Of a stretch of 61,535 bases of DNA, positions 33,743 to 40,376 are shown piece after piece. The position numbers were made by a program, and so were the translations under genes. The notes beneath the pieces are model-generated. The model had not been told where the DNA came from and ran no database searches. It saw only the letters and a program-made list of their open reading frames with translations. Numbering within the stretch: position 1 is the first letter of the stretch; every line of letters begins with the position of its first letter. The stretch spans positions 1-61,535 of the forward strand of contig MFRN01000043.1 of the NCBI GenBank assembly GCA_001784585.1, in the 5' to 3' direction. Source of the DNA: Candidatus Melainabacteria bacterium RIFCSPLOWO2_02_FULL_35_15 (GTDB taxonomy: Bacteria; Cyanobacteriota; Vampirovibrionia; 2-02-FULL-35-15).

Positions 33743-33855
33743 TTTTTGCCTACCGCCCTCCTTGCTTCGTACCTCGCTTGTCGGGCTTTGCAAAGTGCTT
33801 CGGAGCTGCCTCTTGGCACATTATCCAGATTTTTCCGAATAAATCGGATAAAATC
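33743..33855 (-). repeat. 113-nt inverted-repeat element, right copy
   Basis: Reverse complement of the element at 17419-17531. The hairpin at 33828-33855 reads on the minus strand GATTTTATCCGA-TTTAT-TCGGAAAAATC: 11 pairs with one bulge, like the other copy, but with different bases. The GC-rich half (33743-33797) is identical to the left copy apart from one base. It lies 52 bp beyond the end of the leftward ABC permease gene and marks the right border of the island. Confidence 0.85.
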
Positions 33856-33907
33856 TTTTCTCATAAGTAGTTTGCTCTGATACTTTACCCTGGCTAAGCA
33901 GCAACCA

Positions 33908-34732
33908 TTATTCTTTTATTCCTGTCATAGCAATACCCTGCACAAAAGTTTTTTGAGTAAAAAAGAAAATTAAAATGATCGGAATAATTGTAATAGTTGT
34001 AGCTGCCATAAGCAGAGCCCATTCTGTTCCTCCATGCTGGGCTTTGAATTGCTGAAGAGCAAGAGAGAGTGTGTATTGGTTCTGATCTATTAAGTACACA
34101 GAGGGTTTCATAAGATCATTCCAGGTAAATAAAAACTGGAATAAAGCAACTACCGCTAAAGCAGGAGCAGAAAGTTTTAAATAGATATTTTTAAAAATGT
34201 TAAATTCTGAACAGCCATCTATGCTTGCTGCTTCATGTAACTCTTTTGGAATTGTCATAAAAAACTGCCTGAGCAAAAAAATATAAAAGGCATTTCCACA
34301 AAAATATGGAGCTATTAATGGCAAAAAAGTGCCGTACCAGCCAAGTTTTTGAAATAAAACAAATTGTGGTACAAGCGTTACCATTTCAGGAAGCATCATT
34401 GTTGCAAGGGTCAGATAAAAAAATGTGTCTCTGAATTTCCATTTTAAAACACTGAATGCATATGCAGCTAATGAGCATGAGAAAAGCACACCAGCTACAT
34501 TTATGACAGAAAGGAATAAAGTATTTTTAAATGCATTGATCAGGTTAACAAAATGAAAGGCGCTTACATAATTTTCAAATGCTACAGGACTGGGTATCCA
34601 TTTTATATCCGGTAAAAAGATTTGTTCTGGTGTTTTAAGTGAAGTGGAAATCATCCAGAAAACAGGCATTAAAAATATTAAACAAAAAAAGATTGTAAGC
34701 AAATGTAAAACAATTCTGGATATGTACTTCAT
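33908..34732 (-). CDS. Sugar-type ABC transporter permease (MalG/UgpE-like)
   Basis: A 274-residue inner-membrane protein with about six hydrophobic helices. It carries the EAA loop EAASIDGCSEFNIFKNIYL near residue 165, which docks to the ATPase. This is the MalG/UgpE half of a carbohydrate importer. Its ATPase is probably the product of 37471-38469. The second permease and the solute-binding protein are not in the window. Its start overlaps the pilMN stop by 4 bp. Confidence 0.9.
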   Translation of the reverse strand: MKYISRIVLHLLTIFFCLIFLMPVFWMISTSLKTPEQIFLPDIKWIPSPVAFENYVSAFHFVNLINAFKNTLFLSVINVAGVLFSCSLAAYAFSVLKWKFRDTFFYLTLATMMLPEMVTLVPQFVLFQKLGWYGTFLPLIAPYFCGNAFYIFLLRQFFMTIPKELHEAASIDGCSEFNIFKNIYLKLSAPALAVVALFQFLFTWNDLMKPSVYLIDQNQYTLSLALQQFKAQHGGTEWALLMAATTITIIPIILIFFFTQKTFVQGIAMTGIKE

Positions 34733-36312
34733 AGACTATCTGCATTATTCAAATTTGTTTTAGAAGTGATACTTTTATTTTTATCCTGTGTATTTTGTTT
34801 CAAATCTTCTTTAAGTTGTGTGGAAACCTGATATTCAATAAGATCAAATCCTTCTTCCTGATATTTTTTTAAGGAAATAATTTTTGTTTTCTCAAGCAAT
34901 TTAGCAGTATAGCTTAGATTAATTGAAAAATTTGCCACAGCATCTACATCTAAAGCTCTGCCAAAAATATTAATTAAATTATTTTTTATTTCAAGCCTGT
35001 CAATCCATAATCCTTTAGGCGTCATATCGGCAACTTCTCTTAAAATCTTTGACCAGGGTTTTCTTTTCTCAATAAGAGATGACAAAAAATCAGTTTTAAT
35101 GTTTAATATTTTATTGGTTTTTTCAAAGTTTAAAAGTTTTGTTAAATGCAGCTGAGCAATTGTTAATTTGTTTGCCATAGCTGACTGGTTTGCCTGAACT
35201 CCTGGAGCTAAAATGTTTTGAATTATAAAATTTGTAAAAAAGGAAACAATGATTATAAAGACTGAGGCATAAATAAATTTTAAAAATATCGGATCAAGTG
35301 ATTTGGTTATTTCGTCAAACGGTAATTTAATTGTTTTGCCTTGCTTGATCTGTGCTTTTGTAAAGTCTTTAAACAAACCACTCATGTCTTCTGTCTTTAT
35401 TTTTATTGAATTTAGCAAATTAGGCGTGGTATATAAAAAATTATTACTGGCTGATAATGCTAAGCCAGTTGCTGTAATGATTTCAGAAGGGTTTATTCTT
35501 TGTAAAACTTTTCCTGTATCAAATAAATTTGAAGGAAAGGAAAACGGCTGTATATTATATGGGATTTGCGACAGATTAACCTCTTTTATAAATGGTCCAG
35601 AAGCTAAAATTGTAGATATTTGTGTACCGGGCAACTGTGCCTGAATAAAATTTGCTGACTGGAAAACCTGTTCATTTAACTGATGGGTTAAAAATAAATG
35701 CTCATAAATAGGCTCCTGTCCGGACCAGACTACAAACTCAGATCTGATTTGAGAAATATTTAACGTGGCTACTAAATTACGCTCAACCTTTGCTTCCAGA
35801 AATGTACCGTAACCAAAAAATGATGGTGTTACAGAAAGTAATTTTGAATTACATTTTTGGATAATTAATTTTGAAAAATCAATTAGTGTCCTTTCAATTG
35901 CCATACCAAGAATATCCATTCTGTTGATACCGTCAGGATCCTGTCTCTGGGTGTTATTTAGCGGCGTCCAGGAAGCAGCATGTTTGCTGGCTTCTATATT
36001 TCCTTCCTGTACTATGATGGAATCTATTTCATTTGCCGGAATTGAGGTAGGAATAGATACCGGAAAAAGTTTACAGTATTGCATTGAAAAACCAATAATG
36101 CATTCTCTGGTTCTTATGTTGTATGCTTTCAGGTTTTGCCTGATTAACTGTATGGTTTGGTTTATGTCCTGAAAAGTCGGGTTATTTATCTGAAATCCGT
36201 TTGTGATATTTATATTGGTTTTTACAAACTGAAGTTCAACTCCAACAATAGAACTTTCTGAAACATCAATTCCCAGGATTCTGTTATATTTTTTAAATGG
36301 TTTAGCTGCCAT
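34729..36312 (-). CDS. Type IV pilus assembly protein, PilM-PilN fusion
   Basis: A 527-residue protein. Residues 1-290 follow PilM, the actin-like cytoplasmic ring protein (start RILGIDVSESSIVGVEL). A PilN-like LNSIKIK segment near 300, a single membrane helix at about 343-366 and a PilN-type periplasmic domain follow (KPWSKILREVADMTPKGLWIDRLEI near 425). In most bacteria these are separate neighbouring genes. pilD lies immediately upstream with an 11-bp overlap, while pilO and pilQ are not in the window. Confidence 0.8.
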   Translation of the reverse strand: MAAKPFKKYNRILGIDVSESSIVGVELQFVKTNINITNGFQINNPTFQDINQTIQLIRQNLKAYNIRTRECIIGFSMQYCKLFPVSIPTSIPANEIDSIIVQEGNIEASKHAASWTPLNNTQRQDPDGINRMDILGMAIERTLIDFSKLIIQKCNSKLLSVTPSFFGYGTFLEAKVERNLVATLNISQIRSEFVVWSGQEPIYEHLFLTHQLNEQVFQSANFIQAQLPGTQISTILASGPFIKEVNLSQIPYNIQPFSFPSNLFDTGKVLQRINPSEIITATGLALSASNNFLYTTPNLLNSIKIKTEDMSGLFKDFTKAQIKQGKTIKLPFDEITKSLDPIFLKFIYASVFIIIVSFFTNFIIQNILAPGVQANQSAMANKLTIAQLHLTKLLNFEKTNKILNIKTDFLSSLIEKRKPWSKILREVADMTPKGLWIDRLEIKNNLINIFGRALDVDAVANFSINLSYTAKLLEKTKIISLKKYQEEGFDLIEYQVSTQLKEDLKQNTQDKNKSITSKTNLNNADSL

Positions 36313-37468
36313 GTGATGTAATTATAATAATAAAACAAGCTATAGAAAGATAAGGAACAAACGGGATATATGGAGCTGAGAGTTGCCGCCCCTGGCGAGC
36401 CTCGCCTTCGGCGGGAGAGCTGAGAGCTGGGAACTTTTTAACAACTCTAAATATAAAATGACTCAAAATTCCCAATAAAGATGCAATAAATAACACTATA
36501 AATCCAAGCTTATATCCTAAAAATACGCTAATTAAGGCAAATACAGTAATATCCCCTCCTCCAATAGAGATTTTAGAATTAACAGACATATCTTTACTTT
36601 CAAAAATACTTTTTTTACCCATAAAAAAAAGACTAATGAAATAAAGCATTATTTCACAGGTAAAATAAATCATTCCAAAACCTGCAAATAGTACACTTAA
36701 ATTACCAGGGTTAAAATCAATAAAAACTATTTTATAACCTTGAATTAATAGAAGCAGAAAAAAGACCGTCCATGAAATTGTACAGGATTTTTGTGAAGCT
36801 TTAAATTTTGTAATAATTAAATAAGCCATACAGGCAATTAAAGAAATATAAATATTATGAAAATAAAAAAATAAAGTTGTCCAGATTATAAGTGGAATTG
36901 AAATAATGTTAATCTCCATCTCAAATTTTTTAATCAGCGCTGCAAAGAAATAAAGCAAATCCATAAAAATATAGGCTATGCCAAGATTTGAGAGCATGGA
37001 TGAAACAGGTTCTTTTAAAATCAACCGGGCTATAAAAATTAATATTATTGCACTGTAGGTGATCTCATGCGGAATTATTCTGTGTTTTAAGTCAAAAATT
37101 GATAAAAGTATCAGAAACGAAGAAAATAATAAAGTTAATCCAAGATCAAAACTATTCCGGGTTTTTAGTAATCCGGAAATAAACAGTGTCAGGATTATTA
37201 AACCTGTAATTATTTCAGAATAGAGACAACTAATATCTATTTTTTCTTTGCAAAAAAAACACTTTCCTTTCAAAATCAAATAGCTGATTACTGGAATATT
37301 GTGCCACCAGAAAAGTTTATTTTTACAGTTAAAACAATAAGAAGGCTTAAAAACAAACGAATCATCTGAGTCATAGCGATCAACTGTTAATTTAAAAAAA
37401 CTTCCCAGACATGAACCGATTAAAAAAACCACAAACATTAAAATTAAATTTTCAAAAGTTAACAGCAT
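36302..37468 (-). CDS. pilD: Prepilin peptidase (PilD, enlarged)
   Basis: Aspartic membrane peptidase that cleaves and methylates type IV prepilins. The N-terminal part has the LGSFFKLTVDR region and two zinc-binding Cys pairs (Cys45/48 and Cys70/73). The catalytic aspartates are Asp126 (SIFDLKHRIIP) and Asp306 (GGGD). The protein is 388 aa instead of the usual 250-290, because about 110 extra hydrophobic residues separate the aspartates. A GC-rich repeat is also read in frame near the C terminus (about residues 348-365). Confidence 0.9.
   Translation of the reverse strand: MLLTFENLILMFVVFLIGSCLGSFFKLTVDRYDSDDSFVFKPSYCFNCKNKLFWWHNIPVISYLILKGKCFFCKEKIDISCLYSEIITGLIILTLFISGLLKTRNSFDLGLTLLFSSFLILLSIFDLKHRIIPHEITYSAIILIFIARLILKEPVSSMLSNLGIAYIFMDLLYFFAALIKKFEMEINIISIPLIIWTTLFFYFHNIYISLIACMAYLIITKFKASQKSCTISWTVFFLLLLIQGYKIVFIDFNPGNLSVLFAGFGMIYFTCEIMLYFISLFFMGKKSIFESKDMSVNSKISIGGGDITVFALISVFLGYKLGFIVLFIASLLGILSHFIFRVVKKFPALSSPAEGEARQGRQLSAPYIPFVPYLSIACFIIIITSHGS
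36372..36430 (-). repeat. GC-rich repeat read in frame within pilD
   Basis: A GC-rich stretch in an otherwise AT-rich gene contains GAGCTGAGAG twice, around a core with CCGCCGAAGGCGAGG-type symmetry on the coding strand. It encodes about 18 residues (LSSPAEGEARQGRQLS) between RVVKKFPA and PYIPFVPY, where family members have only a short join. It looks like a small mobile repeat that landed without breaking the frame. Confidence 0.65.
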
Positions 37469-37470
37469 AA

Positions 37471-38469
37471 TTAAAGAGGTATTCTTTTCCCGGTGCTTTC
37501 ATCAAAGAAAAGGACTTTGCTTAAATCAATTGCAACTTTTATCTGATCGTTTCTCTTTAAGTTTAATCTGTCATTTGTTTTAACTGCAAAACTTTGATCG
37601 CATGTTTTTGCATAAATTAAAAACTCATTTCCCAGCATTTCAATTAAATCAATCGATGCAGTAAAAGTAATATCTTTTTCCTGATTTATAAGTAAATGTT
37701 CAGGTCTGATTCCAAGTATAGCTTTTTTATCTGCTAATCCTTTGAAAAAATTCATTCCTGGATTTCCAATAAACCCGGCGACAAAAGTATTTACAGGGTT
37801 ATTGTAAATATCACCCGGGGTGCCAATTTGCTGTATTTCACCATGATTTAAAATAGCTATTTTATTTCCCATGGTTAATGCTTCTATTTGATCATGGGTT
37901 ACATATATTACTGTAGATGAAAGGGTTTTGTGTAATTTTAAAAGCTCTGCTCTCATTTGTGTTCTTAATTTTGCATCCAGATTACTTAAAGGTTCATCCA
38001 TTAAAAAAAGCTGTGGCTTTCTGATTATTGCTCTGCCAAGTGCTACACGCTGCCTTTCTCCACCTGAAAGTTCTTTTGGTTTTTTTGCCAGATAGTGCTT
38101 TATACCCAGCATAGAAGAAATATCATTAACAGACTGATTAATTGTTTTTTTATCAATATTTCTCATCTTTAGCGGAAATGCCAGGTTATCAAATATGCTC
38201 ATATGCGGATAAAGAGCATAATTTTGAAAAACCATTGCAATATCCCTGTCTTTAGGTTTAAAGTCATTAATTAATTTATTATTTAAAAATATTTCACCTG
38301 AAGTCGGGATTTCAAGCCCTGCAATGATTCTAAGGATAGTGGATTTACCTGAACCTGATGGACCCACCAATACGACAAACTCACCTTCTTCAATGTTCAA
38401 ATTAATATCTTCTAATATTTTCGTATCGTCAAAATTCTTTGTGAGATTTTTGATTTGGAGTTTTGTCAT
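37471..38469 (-). CDS. ABC transporter ATPase, MalK/UgpC type
   Basis: A 332-residue ATPase with Walker A GPSGSGKST, signature LSGGERQRVALGRAI, Walker B FLMDEPLSNLDAKLR and a C-terminal TOBE region with the GIRPEHL motif. This is the shared sugar-importer ATPase type. It lies between the oxoamine synthase gene and pilD, with a 2-bp gap to pilD. The permease at 33908 is its probable partner. Confidence 0.93.
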   Translation of the reverse strand: MTKLQIKNLTKNFDDTKILEDINLNIEEGEFVVLVGPSGSGKSTILRIIAGLEIPTSGEIFLNNKLINDFKPKDRDIAMVFQNYALYPHMSIFDNLAFPLKMRNIDKKTINQSVNDISSMLGIKHYLAKKPKELSGGERQRVALGRAIIRKPQLFLMDEPLSNLDAKLRTQMRAELLKLHKTLSSTVIYVTHDQIEALTMGNKIAILNHGEIQQIGTPGDIYNNPVNTFVAGFIGNPGMNFFKGLADKKAILGIRPEHLLINQEKDITFTASIDLIEMLGNEFLIYAKTCDQSFAVKTNDRLNLKRNDQIKVAIDLSKVLFFDESTGKRIPL

Positions 38470-38487
38470 TTTTAAACAATTATGCCA

Positions 38488-39687
38488 TCAATTTGCCATC
38501 CCAAGAGGCTGAGGCTTTATATCTTTAGCTAAATGATCAAAAGCTCTAATTACATACTCTATATCATCCTGACTATGTGTAGAAATAGGTGTTAAGCGGA
38601 TTCGCGGTTGTTTAACTGATGGAGGTCTTATAGCTGGTGCCCAGATATGGCACTCATTAAACAATTTATCCCCAACACTCATGGCCTCTTCTACTGAATT
38701 AAAATAAATCACAATTATCGGGGTTTTAAAGTCGTTTAACTTAAGTTTGAAATTCTTTTTTAACCCTGAGTATAAAATTTTTGCATTTTGCCAGAGCTTC
38801 TCTCTTCTCCAACTCCCGTCAATTACCAACTCCAGAGATTTTAATATAGCATTTATTACAGCCGGGCTTGGGCTGGTAGAAAATACAAAAGATCTGGCTT
38901 TGTTTTTAATTAACTCTATTACATTTTTTGGTCCAGCACAAAATCCACCTTCTACACCAAATGCTTTTGAGCAGGTTCCGATTTTAACAGGGAAGTATTT
39001 CCCGAGATTTAACTCTTCAATTACACCAGATCCTTTTTTACCAAATACACCGGTAGCATGTGCTTCATCCACTACAGTAAAACAATTATATTTTTCAGCA
39101 ACAATACCAGTTTGTTCTAAAGAAGCAATGTCCCCGTCCATACTAAAAACAGTGTCAGTTACTATAAAGTTTCTTTTAAAATTATCTTTATTTTCTTTAA
39201 TCAATGATTCAAGGTGTGAAATATCATTGTGATTATAAATAAATTTTGTCGCACCTGAGAGCCTTATGCCATCAATAATTGATGCATGATTAAACTCATC
39301 AGAATAAACAGCATCTTCTTTATTTATCAAAGCAGATAAAACACCCACATTAGCAGCATAGCCAGAACTAAAAAAAACAGCGCTTTCAGTATTTTCAAAA
39401 TCTGCAAGTGATTTTTCAAGGACAGTGTGCAATTCTGTAGTTCCACTAAGCAGCCTTGAGCTGGTGCTGCCAACGCCATATTTACTTGCTGCTGATTTAA
39501 GCGCATTAATTACTTCAGGGTGAGTGGAAAGTCCAAGGTAATTATTTGAACTGAACTGGAGAACTCTTTTCCCACCCAAGAGTTCTACCCACGGGCCACC
39601 GCCAGTAATAACTGTTTTTAATTCACGTTTTAATCCTGATTTTGTTAAAAGCTCCAGTTCTTCGTCGATAAAATTAAAATTGTTCAT
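38488..39687 (-). CDS. Alpha-oxoamine synthase (BioF/Kbl-like)
   Basis: A PLP enzyme of 399 aa that condenses an amino acid with an acyl-CoA. It has SSNNYLGL near residue 46, VDEAHATGVFG near 206 and the PLP lysine Lys241 in GTCSKAFG. BioF (biotin), Kbl (threonine breakdown) and serine palmitoyltransferase share these motifs. No biotin or threonine gene is adjacent, so the substrate stays open. Confidence 0.88.
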   Translation of the reverse strand: MNNFNFIDEELELLTKSGLKRELKTVITGGGPWVELLGGKRVLQFSSNNYLGLSTHPEVINALKSAASKYGVGSTSSRLLSGTTELHTVLEKSLADFENTESAVFFSSGYAANVGVLSALINKEDAVYSDEFNHASIIDGIRLSGATKFIYNHNDISHLESLIKENKDNFKRNFIVTDTVFSMDGDIASLEQTGIVAEKYNCFTVVDEAHATGVFGKKGSGVIEELNLGKYFPVKIGTCSKAFGVEGGFCAGPKNVIELIKNKARSFVFSTSPSPAVINAILKSLELVIDGSWRREKLWQNAKILYSGLKKNFKLKLNDFKTPIIVIYFNSVEEAMSVGDKLFNECHIWAPAIRPPSVKQPRIRLTPISTHSQDDIEYVIRAFDHLAKDIKPQPLGMAN

Positions 39688-39701
39688 GGGATTAGATGTA
39701 A

Positions 39702-40355
39702 CTATTTTAAAACCGGCAGGTTAATATCCTCTCTCCACCTCTTAAAAAGAGAATGATCGATTCCAATTAAATCCAAAACTTTTCCTACCACAAAATCGAC
39801 AACATCATTTAAATTTTTTGGACTATGGTAAAACCCGGGACATGCAGGAGCTACTATAGCTCCGGCTATACTTAATTTCGTAAGATTTTCCAGATGTATT
39901 GTGCTAAAGGGCATTTCACGCGGTACAAGAATTAACTTTCTTCTTTCTTTAAGACAAACATCTGCAGCTCTTGTAATTAAATTATCCGAGACGCCTGATG
40001 CAATGGCTCCTATTGTTCCCATGCTCGCCGGAATGATAACCATGACACTTGTTCTATAAGAACCGCTTGAAATAGAAGCAGTAATATCATCGTGTGACCA
40101 AATATTTAATAATTCTTCTTTTTTATTTGCTGGATTTTTCAAATAAGATAATACCTGTTTTTTTAAAATTTCTGGTTCTAAAGAAAGGTTTAGACTTGTT
40201 TCAGCCTGTGCTACTTTGGAAGCACTTTTAGAAATAATTAATTCAATCTTATAATTATTTTCAAGAAGGAATTGTAAAAGCCTTATTCCATAAATAGTTC
40301 CGCTTGCTCCTGATATAGCAACTATAACTGGTAAACTTAAATTTGAATTATCCAT
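39702..40355 (-). CDS. ubiX: Flavin prenyltransferase UbiX
   Basis: Makes the prenylated FMN cofactor used by UbiD-type decarboxylases. Family blocks are AISGASGTIYGIRLL at the start, IIPASMGTIGAIASGVSDNLITRAADV, and LVPREMPFSTIHLENLTKLS, followed by PACPGFYH. Length is 217 aa. It is the first gene of the leftward run, divergent from the radical-SAM gene with a 21-bp gap. Confidence 0.94.
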   Translation of the reverse strand: MDNSNLSLPVIVAISGASGTIYGIRLLQFLLENNYKIELIISKSASKVAQAETSLNLSLEPEILKKQVLSYLKNPANKKEELLNIWSHDDITASISSGSYRTSVMVIIPASMGTIGAIASGVSDNLITRAADVCLKERRKLILVPREMPFSTIHLENLTKLSIAGAIVAPACPGFYHSPKNLNDVVDFVVGKVLDLIGIDHSLFKRWREDINLPVLK

Positions 40356-40376
40356 AAATAATATTATATCGAAGAA

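Noticed and set aside
17419-33855. Interpretation as a composite transposon or IS pair
   Set aside because: The bounding elements are too short to code for a transposase, and no intact transposase or integrase lies inside; only a doubtful remnant at 23216-23450.
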